This document shows, piece by piece, positions 21,843 through 31,579 of a stretch of DNA of 64,000 bases. Within the stretch, counting starts at the first letter, position 1. Every line of letters starts with the position of its first letter. The notes under the pieces were generated by a model. The model was not told the origin of the DNA. It was given only the letters and a program-made list of their open reading frames with translations, and did no database searches. The position numbers and the translations under genes are program-made. Source of the stretch: Capitella teleta (taxonomy: Eukaryota > Annelida > Polychaeta > Capitellidae); the NCBI GenBank assembly GCA_000328365.1, contig KB310879.1:10885-74884 (forward strand). Reading direction: 5' to 3'.

Positions 21843-23684
21843 TTAGTCACCAGGGCTCGTGGAGTCATCCAGATCACTGTTTCCATCGTCATCATCAACC
21901 CCTTCTTCTTGTTCTTCGTCATCAGAATCAGCATCAAGTCCCATCAATTCCATATTTGTGGACGCCATGTTTGCCGCAACCTCATGCGAATCCTCTATTT
22001 CCTCATTGGAGAACCCCATGAATTCATCATCGCTGTCACTGTCATCGTGCAAGAGCACTTGGTCTTCAGTGCCGTCCTCCGCATTCCAAATTCCGCACTT
22101 TTTGAACGAGTGGCGCACAATGTCAGGCGTGACCTTGTCCCAAGCAGCTTTAATCCAACGCAAGAAAGCGGCGAGCTGAGGAGCACGTCGGTTGCCTTTC
22201 GGGGTGAAGGTCGGCATTCCAGAGAGCAGCCACTCATCATAGGCTGCCTGCAAATGGTCTTTGAATGGCTGGTTCCACGACACATCGGCAGGCTGCAAGA
22301 TGCCCGTGCATCCACCGGGAATGTACACAATATCAGAATTGAATTTCTGACGCACATCCTCTTTGACGTCAGCGGTACAGTGGCCTCTAAAAGTATCCCA
22401 CACTAAGAGACGCCGGCGATCATTCCTTCGGCCCCAAACACGCGTCAGCCAAATCCTGGTGATGTTGTCATTGCTCACACTTTTGCCATCGCCGCACATA
22501 TGGATGAGGAGGCCGGCTGGCACGGTGCCAGAGGGGGGTGAGCGCTTGCCCGGGAGAAGGACAAAGGGCGGGAGTTTGGTGCCGTCCGCATAAGCACCCA
22601 GAATTGTAGTGTAGCGCCTCTTTCGCTGGCCATTGCCTACCACACCCTCGCTCTTGACACCTTCAATGTGCGCGGTGCCACTGCAGGGCATCTCCAGCCA
22701 CGTTGTGGTCTCATTCATGTGGCCGATATCTTCCGGACGATACTGACGCAGAGCCCGCATGCGGATGGCGAGATTTAGGAAGCGATTCACCCTCGTGTCA
22801 GTTTCTTCTTTGGGCACCTGGATAATGTTCGTTTCTCGACGAAGGCTGAGTTTGTGCCTGACTTTGAAGAGCTGGAACCATCCTTGACTTGCTTTGAAAC
22901 TCTGCGATCCGCATGCCTTATGCAGCCTCAGAGCTTCCCGCTTCAGGTACTTTTCTGTCACATGAATTCCCTTGTCGCGCCGCTCTTGTATCCACGTGAG
23001 AAGCTTTGCCTCAACGCGAGGATGGAAGCACTTGGATCCTCCGCCTTTCAGTCGCTTGGCAGACTTGGATAGTTCCTGCAGCTTCTCTCGCTGCCGGCTC
23101 CATTCTTGAACGCGACGCCGGGCGACTTTGAATTCCTTCGCAGCTGCTTTTTTGCTGTGGGTGTCGGCGTAAGCGACCACGTTTAATTTGAAGGAAGCAG
23201 AATAACTCTTGCGTGTTGATGGGGATTTGGAGTCATTAGAATCACTAGCTTTGGTCTCATCACATGAAGTCGAACCTTCATCATCAATATTTAGCTCTGT
23301 TTTGACTTCTGATTCAAATTCCTCAGTTTTGAGGTCATCTTCAAATTCCTCAGTTTTGAGGTCATCTTTAAACTCTTCTTTCAACTCTCCAATAATACGA
23401 AACTGTCCTTCATTCAAAATACCAGAATATTCAACAGCAGCTGAACTTTCATTCTCCTCTTTGATTTCAGTTTTAATGTCCGTTCTTTTTACCTCATCTT
23501 CGTCCACCCATTCATGCATTTGACGTTTGTGCTGATCCAAGGAAGCTGTGCATCCAAATACCTCCAAGCAATACAGGCATTGCGCAAGACCATTGGGGTT
23601 GGGAAGGCCCTCCATAACTGCAAAAGAGAAAGGCATATAATACTGTGCGCTATGCGACAAAGAAAGCCGCACAGCAGTAATCAA
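21843..23684 (-). CDS. Zinc finger-Brinker-CENPB-DDE protein, likely domesticated pogo transposase
   Basis: An intact 613-codon frame; a better start may be the Met at residue 24 (MEGLPNPNGL). Domains in order: a C2H2 finger (C36, C39, H52, H57), an acidic linker with tandem TEEFEDDLK-like repeats (about 104-130), a Brinker-type DNA-binding helix-turn-helix (158-205), a CENP-B type helix-turn-helix (218-283), a DDE_1 nuclease domain (about 310-530), and a Glu/Asp-rich tail. The expected first catalytic residue in the MDET motif is Asn (GHMNETTTWLEMP, N324, codon AAT at 22713-22715); D430 (LLVWDTFRGH) and D467 (QPADVSWNQPFK) are kept at the normal 36-residue spacing. The layout recalls vertebrate POGK, with a C2H2 finger in place of KRAB. 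An open frame with a mutated active site and no visible terminal repeats suggests a nuclear DNA-binding host protein. A recently inactivated transposon is the alternative. Confidence 0.88.
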   Translation of the reverse strand: MITAVRLSLSHSAQYYMPFSFAVMEGLPNPNGLAQCLYCLEVFGCTASLDQHKRQMHEWVDEDEVKRTDIKTEIKEENESSAAVEYSGILNEGQFRIIGELKEEFKDDLKTEEFEDDLKTEEFESEVKTELNIDDEGSTSCDETKASDSNDSKSPSTRKSYSASFKLNVVAYADTHSKKAAAKEFKVARRRVQEWSRQREKLQELSKSAKRLKGGGSKCFHPRVEAKLLTWIQERRDKGIHVTEKYLKREALRLHKACGSQSFKASQGWFQLFKVRHKLSLRRETNIIQVPKEETDTRVNRFLNLAIRMRALRQYRPEDIGHMNETTTWLEMPCSGTAHIEGVKSEGVVGNGQRKRRYTTILGAYADGTKLPPFVLLPGKRSPPSGTVPAGLLIHMCGDGKSVSNDNITRIWLTRVWGRRNDRRRLLVWDTFRGHCTADVKEDVRQKFNSDIVYIPGGCTGILQPADVSWNQPFKDHLQAAYDEWLLSGMPTFTPKGNRRAPQLAAFLRWIKAAWDKVTPDIVRHSFKKCGIWNAEDGTEDQVLLHDDSDSDDEFMGFSNEEIEDSHEVAANMASTNMELMGLDADSDDEEQEEGVDDDDGNSDLDDSTSPGD

Positions 23685-23689
23685 GGCAG

Positions 23690-24020
23690 GTTCCTCGCTG
23701 ACACGTTCACGCTGAATCCAAAGTGTTACATAATTATGAGATCGCAGTATTACTTACACTTAATAACCAGATATCTGTGCAGGAATTAGGAATGAGATAT
23801 CATCAGCTATATGCTGTCTTGTATTTGTGATATATCTCTTCTTAATTTCATATAAACATCTGCTAGCCAATCAGCGCCATTCAGCAAGACCCCCACGAAT
23901 AACTCACAAACCAAAACTCTCTTGCTTCTACACAGTTCTACCAAGATTGAAAGTGACCCGTGGACTGAATGGGAAAATGAGGAGATTAATTCTTTTATGA
24001 AATTTTTCATATATGCTAAG
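23690..24020. other. No gene recognised
   Basis: This is the upstream flank of the 613-aa gene. I looked for a terminal inverted repeat matching the other flank and saw none. Confidence 0.35.
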
Positions 24021-24021
24021 T

Positions 24022-24165
24022 TATACGAGGGCAATTGATTCAATAAGTACCACATAATCTCAGTTACAAGTGCAGTGGGCTTAAGCAGAGGTTGAGAGCA
24101 TGTCAGTCTCACTTCAATAATACCACACATGCGCACATACTTCACAAACCCCATCAAATTTGGCA
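24022..24165 (+). mobile_element. Mariner-type end remnant
   Basis: TACGAGGGCAATTGATTCAA followed by TAAGTACCACATAATCTCAG resembles the terminal repeat and subterminal sequence of mariner elements (TACGAGGG...TTCAATAAGT pattern). No intact transposase follows and the far end was not found. Confidence 0.5.
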
Positions 24166-24509
24166 CACAATTATGGCTGTGGTTATTCGTACGTTACTAT
24201 ACGAATGGTTTCCAGCGCTATTCGTACGTTATACTCAGATATGAGACAAATTCACGAGAGGTTGATTCGAGAAACGAGTGTTACTCGATTTGAAAGAGAA
24301 AGACCTCCAACTCATTCCTCCATTACTCCACATGACATCGTGAGTAATTATTGAATGTTACACACTTGACTAACTAATTATAATTATTCATTTTCAGCTA
24401 ATTGATGAACAACAGCATTCAACATTCTCTGGTTGAGGTGATTTCAAGCTGACATACTACAGCGTATTATGTACTACGTGCAGACTACCGGATAGTACCA
24501 GTAGCCACC

Positions 24510-24577
24510 CAGGGGAATCAAACCCCTTAATTACCCTTAGATTGAAAGTCCAAAGCTCTGCCACTGAGCCAAACAGG
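24510..24577 (-). repeat. tRNA-like sequence (Glu-type, probable SINE head or tRNA pseudogene)
   Basis: The minus strand reads GGCTCAGTGGCAGAGC (D arm, A box), a stem-loop with CTTTCAA (anticodon TTC), and GGGGTTTGATTCCCC (T arm; the usual TTCGA is TTTGA). Its acceptor side is interrupted by the TIR element that starts at 24580. It is not a functional tRNA gene as it stands. Confidence 0.6.
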
Positions 24578-24579
24578 TA

Positions 24580-25523
24580 CAGTAAAACCTCGATGTGTCG
24601 AAGTTCGTGGGGTTAGCTCAATTACTTCGACTTAGGGATACTTCGACGAAGGGATCGAGGCCGTTATGATATGACCGTTATAATTTCAAATGGTGTTCTG
24701 ACGTTTTGATTGACGATATGGGCTATGCACTTATAAACCGCGAGAGGCTATAATTTTGTGATTTAAACAGTAATTAACAAATATTAATAAAAAGGTAATG
24801 CCAAATTATCTTGGAAGTCTTGGGGAAAAAAGAATTCCACAGAAGGTTGTTTATGTAGCTCTAAAGATCTCAAGTGTCTTCACGTCTAGCTTGCGTTTTG
24901 TAGCCATAGCGATGCTAACGATCTAATGATGCTGAAGACTGTTGGTCACTAGATTTTTACTGTTTCTCGCAAAAACACTCTAAACAAATATCTTTGATAT
25001 TAAAGCTGCCAGAAAGTTCATAACAGATCTAAGACTGGATTTCTTTAATTAACTCTAGTTTCGAATGTGAGCTGCCTTTTGTCGGCAATTCATTAAAGAT
25101 CATCACAAGCACACCAACAACAATTTAATGCCTTAGTTGAGATCCACGGTCCGTTGATCTTTGGAGTCAGCCTTGCTTTGGTGGCGGCTTAAACAGAGGA
25201 GAGATAAAGGCTGCCTGCCGACTGCTTTGTGGGGGCGGGGATGTTTTGATGTTTTAATTGAAAGCAACTGTGCCTATAACGCTTTGAAGTAACCAAACTG
25301 AGAGATATGTTCATAGATTTTTTCGACTTCGAGCTATAGATCGAAAATATGTCTCGGGGACACAGAAAACACTTCGACACAGGGATAAATTCGAGAATGA
25401 GACGTTCGAGGGACAGATGTTAATGCTAATGGTAAAGTATAGGAGAATCGTCGGGACTTCGAAAAAACTTCGATACAGGGAGACATTCGAGGGACAGGTG
25501 TTCGACACATCGAGGTTTTACTG
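24580..25523. mobile_element. Pogo/Tigger-type non-autonomous element with perfect TIRs
   Basis: The ends CAGTAAAACCTCGATGTGTC and the exact inverse (GACACATCGAGGTTTTACTG) are flanked by TA on both sides (24578-24579 and 25524-25525). Terminal CAGTNAAACCTCG with a TA target is typical of Tigger/pogo elements. Several subterminal ACTTCGACACAGGGA-like repeats lie near the right end, as in transposase-binding arrays. The 944-bp interior carries no transposase, so mobilisation in trans is inferred. Confidence 0.88.
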
Positions 25524-25525
25524 TA

Positions 25526-26920
25526 ACTCTTATTGTCTTTTATATAGCTGCTGTAAACGGAGTCACTGATATAAAAAGCATACATGTCCATCTTTATATT
25601 TAGAAAATTAGATAAATTTTGATTATTTGCAGTGATCAGCCTTTCAACAAATATGACCCATACATTTATGTATTAATTACTATACATACCGTGGTATAAT
25701 AAAATCAATTTTATGCCATGAAAATCATATGTTTTGTGATGAAAAAATGATCTTCATTCCCATTCTAAATATTTTGAGGTAATGTTTGAAAAAGCTGTTT
25801 CTTTGAGGAAAGTTCCCAAATACCAGTTGTTTTTTTTTAATGATAAATTCTGCACTTTAAACTCTCGATCACATCAGCACAGTGGCTGTGTTCTTGTCAG
25901 TTCAACAATTAGAAATCAAAGCATCGTTGCACACAAATGCTGTCTGTGTTTTAGCTGGATGATGAAGAGAAATTTAATTAAATGCTGATGCCAAGCTACT
26001 TCCAAAATTATTTTAGGAACATCATGTGGTTTATTTATTTCTAGATCTTGACTGGATTTTTCAATGATTGAGGTTATATCTATGCATATTACCGCACATT
26101 GTATTTTTGTAATCATGTTTTTTGTTGTTGATTCCAGGCTTTTGCTCATTGGAATTGAAGGTTGCGAATACTCTTGTGACTTGAAATACATTCACTGCAT
26201 CGAATTTGCTGATTGATGAGATGCATCCTGTTTCTACAGAATCCTGCTAATACTCAGCTCACACTAGTATTGTTTTAATATGTACCATTTAATTCATCTT
26301 CTCTTACTTCCTATTATGCTAACACAGATTTGATATCCTATCAATGCTCTGATCTGTTTCACCTAAATGTATGACTCTGCTTTGATGTGTATATTTCTTT
26401 TTAAATAATGTTTATTACAGCAGCATTTGTTTTGAAAAGATAAGAACTACAAAGTTGTCTGAAAATTTTTGTTTGCTGTGGTGAATATAAACTGATAAAT
26501 ATATTTCTTCAGTTATTTTGTCGTTCTCGTCTTTCAATATTTGAGATCAGAATCTCATACGTTCTTTAATTAAGTGTTAATTACCATATTGGTTCTGTAT
26601 TCATTTGACTTCTCAGTAGTGAAACCTGTATCGCATAATCACAAGCGAAACTAATTATATTCTGGTGTTATATACCTAGGGAGAGAATAGGGAGAGAATG
26701 CTTGGAATAATTATATTAAAATGCAAGGTACCCCAGCCATCATCATGCAAATTAAATACATGCACATTCGTAATAGCTTCAGGTCGGCAAGGATGTAAAG
26801 TTTGTAAAAGAATATATGGCATGTGCATTATAGGAATATATCAGGTTTTGCAAATTCAATATTGTTATAATTATAGTAATAGCCGCATGTTAATACATGT
26901 AGACCGACTTGAATTTACGT
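25526..26920. other. No gene recognised
   Basis: AT-rich intergenic sequence. Open frames are short and of random composition. Confidence 0.4.
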
Positions 26921-26924
26921 TAAG

Positions 26925-27070
26925 TTTCCAGCGCTATTCTTACATTATTTTCGGGTGTTGCTAAAAACCTTTCAACCCTTATTAGGTCTCAATAAGTTTC
27001 GGAAGGTTTTAACAACACCCCTAGTGGAAACCATTCGTACGCCGGTACGGTAACATACAAATAACCACAG
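26925..27070. repeat. Hairpin element inside a dispersed sequence shared with 24168-24235
   Basis: A core at about 26954-27024 folds back on itself (GGTGTTGCTAAAAACCTTTC against GGAAGGTTTTAACAACACC). The flanks (TTTCCAGCGCTATTC on one side; the complement of GGCTGTGGTTATT and ACGAATGGTTTCC on the other) match 24168-24235. Confidence 0.6.
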
Positions 27071-28063
27071 CCCAAAATTATCGGTCGGCGGAAAATGGCT
27101 GTAGTTATCAGATAATCAGGGATGGAAATCTTCAAAAAATTTAACCAACTGCAGCAAAACCATATTCATGTGATCTGCAGACTGGTGCTGAAAAAAAAAA
27201 AAGGACTTTTGTCACTCAGTAAAGGTTAAGGTCACAACATCAATCTAAACAGATTCTGAAATGAACAGAGCTAGCTCCTCTTTAAAGGGAGAGAGCAAGC
27301 ACTGTGATTTCTGCTAAAAATGGCTAATGGATGTATACACGATTTAATAAATATCAGATTTGAAGGTCATTTAAGGTGGGGTGGGCTTGTATTAGGGAGT
27401 GGGCTTGTATTGTAACCGAAAATATACTTGGTTGGTATACTAGTAATATGGTATTTATCGTGAAGTTAGTAAATCAAAATAACCACTGAACTCAGAATGG
27501 ATTCCAACATTAATATCACTGGAGAGGGAAACTCACCTAATTAAACAATTATAATTTATCAATTTATCTGCTGAACAGAAAGCAACCAACAAAACACTTC
27601 CGGGGTCTCTGGATGTAACGACAGCTTTGATTGGAAAGGAGGTTTCGGCACTAGCATTTAATCCGAGTTTTAACCACTTTGCACTCAAAGCATGTTTATA
27701 TTAAGCTAAATTTGTTTACAATGAGATTCAGACCTGAGCTGGCCGAAAATAAATGTATAAAAATTTCAGGCAAAACGAGACAGTGATTTTTATAATATTC
27801 AGCATCCCTAGTTAAGTTAACGTTTTGGCGTGATAGCAGTATCAAAGTGGTAGCTTATGAATAGAAAACACTTTTGAACATGGTAGGGGTGAGTCCAAAA
27901 GGACAATATTACGTAGTTCTAAATGTGTTCAGTGTGAGCTTCACAAACTATCTACGTCCATAGATTTCCTTCCAAAATATGTATTACTGCATGTAAAACC
28001 CATAATTCGGACATCAGCTGCAGTTTAAGCTGGAAAGTGATCACTTTTGCTTGAAATGTGCAT
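27071..28063. other. No gene recognised
   Basis: AT-rich intergenic sequence without recognisable coding or repeat structure. Confidence 0.35.
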
Positions 28064-28075
28064 ATATATATATGA

Positions 28076-28157
<82 letters not shown>
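28064..28157. repeat. (TA)n microsatellite abutting an assembly gap
   Basis: Long TA dinucleotide run. It ends in Ns at 28158-28237, so the real length is unknown. Confidence 0.95.
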
Positions 28158-28237
28158 NNNNNNNNNNNNNNNNNNNNNNNNNNNNNNNNNNNNNNNNNNN
28201 NNNNNNNNNNNNNNNNNNNNNNNNNNNNNNNNNNNNN
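28158..28237. other. Assembly gap (80 N)
   Basis: Run of 80 Ns. Confidence 0.99.
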
Positions 28238-28245
28238 CTCAACAT

Positions 28246-28600
28246 GACATGATCATGATGGGGTTTTACGGCTCTACCCGACTCATTCGGATGATACGAG
28301 CGCCAGAACAGAAGGCCTGGGACCAGGGTTTCCCTCTACTCTTATCGATAAATCCAAAGAGTATTTTTTCCCTGTATACCACCATAGACGGTAGTACACC
28401 GTGTCCGGCCTTGTTACGCATCTGGACAGCAATGCAGAGTCACCGAAGAATTATAATTATAACGAATTACAATTATAATTCACAATCATAATGCCCGTGG
28501 CCTGATCTTGTCTCGAACCCGGGACCTCGACCTCCACGGTTGGCATAGGATTGCAGCTAGTCAGCCGGTCAAACCGACTGAGCTATCCGATGCCCCTAGG
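28246..28600 (-). mobile_element. tRNA-derived SINE, family A, near full length
   Basis: Read on the minus strand, the element starts with a tRNA-like head. It has an A box (ATAGCTCAGTCGGT) and, about 60 bases on, a B box inside CCGGGTTCGAGAC. A body follows with AATTATAATTCGTTATAA, GGCCGGACACGG and GATTTATCGATAAGAG, and it ends in GAGCCGTAAAACCCCATCA. The same body and 3' end recur at 40388-40554 (opposite strand), 45900-45966, 46896-47197 and 50184-50504. Confidence 0.85.
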
Positions 28601-28894
28601 TTAAAGTCAACAGGTGATATGGAGTAACTGTGATTTTTTTTGTTTTATTTCACATGATTTTTACGTCTGGGTAATTACTTTCTAAGCGGTTTGCTCGTTT
28701 GGATAGTTTGTTGCTGAAGGTGTCAGCATTCAGTGTCCAAATACATGTATATAGTTTGGCTTGAGGTGCATTGATTGGGTTGTCTTCTGTTTGTGCACTG
28801 GGTTCTTGGAGCATAAGGGTGCGTTTGTGCAGGAAAAAAACTTACTTCAGTGGTATTATTTTGTCTGTGTGTTTGTGTGTGTGTACTTGTGTAC
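28601..28894. other. Spacer, nothing recognised
   Basis: AT-rich DNA with a short GT-rich patch between the two SINEs. Confidence 0.35.
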
Positions 28895-29065
28895 TTATTT
28901 AACCTCGGAATCCTGAAGCCTCCTGGCCTATATGGTCCGAGGAGGTAAGCATGAGTTAAGTGCCTAACCCAAGGACAGAAGGTTGGTGGCTGGCTTCGAA
29001 CCTCTAGTGGCCAGCGCCAAGCCTTTTCGAGGTGAGCACGCTAACCACTCGGCCACCACCTCTCC
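28895..29065 (-). mobile_element. tRNA-derived SINE, family B (Ser/Leu-type head)
   Basis: On the minus strand GGTGGTGGCCGAGTGGTTAG (A box) is followed about 50 bases later by AGAGGTTCGAAGCCAGCC (B box). The body contains TTGGGTTAGGCACTTAACTC, a core common in invertebrate SINEs (recall). This head is a different tRNA type from family A. Confidence 0.7.
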
Positions 29066-30299
29066 TTTACTTTTGTTTCTTCAGTTTTACGACCTTCGGA
29101 TCCCAACGAGGGCCTGGCGTACTTCTGATCACTATGCGGTAGCCTTCAACAACATCTGCAGCAGTAGCCTCTGCATACATGGATGAATTTTCTTCACGTT
29201 GTGAAGAAAAGTTTCTCGTCTTTTGCAGTTAAAGCCAAAGGAGCATAACCACTTTAGCGTCATCTCTGTAATTTTTTGTAGAGGTTGACTGGTACAAAAC
29301 TTGATAATTTATTTATTGATCAGTGTGCCTAAACCAAAGACGGAGGCACACGTGTATTATTATAATTGTATTTGAAAGGAAAATCAGGGTACGCACACCT
29401 GTATTATCTTGCAAAGTGCAAAGAGAATGATGCTACACCTCTGTACATGTATATAGTCAACAATGACAAAATAAAGATTAGGAATTGTTTCCGCTTCACG
29501 ATTACGTGTGGTTTATTGCATTTAGATCTATTCTACATCAAAAAATTAGTTTGAGAATGAGAATATCATAATGAACACGGAACAAAGATAGCACGCCATG
29601 CGTAGGCTTATACACGTGCCACGTACGGTGCCACGCTTCAACGATGTATACTCTGTTACATTTTAGCGACTCACTCACTGCTATGTAGATCGTAGTTGGA
29701 AACTCAATAAACATGCATGGTCTTTCATTGCTAGACATGTATGCACATGTATAAATATGTGCTAGAAATCCATATGTTGCGGAAGCGATGCTTGTGATGA
29801 AATGTGTATCTGCCTTTTTTTTTCTATATACATGTATACGAGGGATATACATCGTACATATATATCTTATTATTTTTTCAATAACTCATCACATAATTAT
29901 ACATTTACCAGTACACTAGTATTCAAGCTGAACACCCGCATTGCCCAATTGCTGTGAAAACTATTCGCTTCACTGCTTCACCCCGAGTCGTGATCGCTTC
30001 GCTGCATGCTTTCGGCAGCGGTCTACCACAAATCAATCTGTAACTGCTATATAAACTTCAGAAGTACAAGGATTAATGATTGGTTTAGGAACATATATCC
30101 GTAAAATCATGATATAATCATAGATGCACACGGTCAAACTCTTTGATATTTTCCGAGATGATGCGCAAGAGGTTATAGCACCCGTATATAGCAAAAAGTG
30201 CAAAACACGGAAATCTCCGTGTTTGGCGGTGAATGTGTTAAAAGAGGCATAAGAGTTTATGCAGGTATGGCTATTGAGTTATAGATAGATAGTGAAATG
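29066..30299. other. No gene recognised
   Basis: Intergenic AT-rich DNA; short frames only. Confidence 0.35.
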
Positions 30300-30379
30300 A
30301 GAGTTGAGAAATTCAGAGATGAGATGAGATGAGACGTACGCTACACCCGAAACAAAGCAGTGAAGCGAAGGAGTTTTCT

Positions 30380-31175
30380 ATTATACGGGTTACTTCAGAG
30401 CCAAGTAATTAGGGAATGAGGGTGGTTGGCGCTTCTGTCACTGCAATCGACAGCACTAATTTTAGATATGCCTTTTGAAGTCGCATATGTTGCCGCTGAC
30501 TTTAGGCGCCACCCTGTAAAGACTTTCAAAGCAGTGTAATTTTCAATGCGGGTTTGTTGGGCAACTTCTAGATTCATGTCATGCTCGCACGCCTGATATA
30601 AAACAAGCATTTACAAATAATTCATCATTACCAAATTCATATTTTATCGACGATGCCCCTCTCTTCTGCCATTTGTATGTTACAGAAAAATCGAAATAAT
30701 GGGGTAGCCATGCAGTGTTTCTCATCAGCGGCTGCTTCAAAGCCAGCTAATTAGTGAAGAAGGATGATCGACCCCTATGTTTCTAATTCTCGATCATCAA
30801 CACAATTACAAACATACTGGGTTTTCCCAAATGCTGTTATGTATTTCTTTGAAGTTTTACAACTGCCTTTGCCCCAACTTCTGGATTCTCTCTTCTGATA
30901 CATCAAAAGCGGTGTACTATCAACACTGCGGGTATGTAATTACGTGATTATGGATCCGCCTTAGGTTTAAGCACACTGATCTATCAAAATTATCAAGTTA
31001 TCCCAACTGACCTTTCCTAATTCGACATATCTTTATGCTACACACACCAAAGCAGTGTTCTTAAAGCATCTCTCTACCAACAGTGCAGGTTTGTGACGTG
31101 AAGGGATTTGAGAAAGCGAGCTAATTAGTGACTGAAGTAGAGTTAATTGGTGAAGGCTCAAACTCCCGACTTTAT
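30380..31175. repeat. Degenerate tandem-like repeats
   Basis: Similar strings recur: CTTCAGAGCCAAGTAATTAG (30393), CTTCAAAGCCAGCTAATTAG (30735) and AAAGCGAGCTAATTAGTGA (31112). A second motif also recurs: CAAAGCAGTGTAATTTTCAA (30528), CAAAAGCGGTGTACTATCAA (30903) and CAAAGCAGTGTTC (31049). Units are diverged and irregular, and it is unclear whether they are decayed exons or non-coding. Confidence 0.45.
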
Positions 31176-31579
31176 AACTGTTATTCTCGTCCTTTGATCT
31201 GCAAATTAGTTATCTCGCGGTAATAGTCATCTCTTTAATCACAATGTATAATATGCTGGTACTACTGGTATAGCTGAGAGAAAAGTACGATTTTCATAGC
31301 TTTTTGCTTGCGAGGGGATGGTTATCATCAGTGTGCTGTTCAGAGCTATATTTCGGTACATCTAATTCAATGTATGATGTTGAATCTTACATCGTTGGAT
31401 TCACAAGACCTTCCTGATATTGTGGCGAGCAGAAACAATTCTGAGACGAATGGCCACTAATGAATCTTTATCCCAAAAGCTCCCGCTTTTTATGCGGAGA
31501 GATGAGTAGTGATTGAGCATAGAGCTAATAATATATAATGAGCGTCTCAGTGTGACCAGAGCATATCACGTCTACGCCA

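Noticed and set aside
21859-23789. Long plus-strand frames opposite the 613-codon gene
   Set aside because: Antisense shadows of the coding strand; the minus-strand frame has the domains.
23807-24166. 119-codon minus-strand frame as a protein gene
   Set aside because: It overlaps a mariner end remnant and has no recognisable domain or splice context.
24510-24577. Functional tRNA-Glu gene
   Set aside because: The acceptor stem is interrupted by the neighbouring TIR element and the T loop is TTTGATT in place of TTCGATT.
28047-28491. Ile/Tyr repeat proteins on both strands
   Set aside because: Translation of a (TA)n run and an assembly gap.
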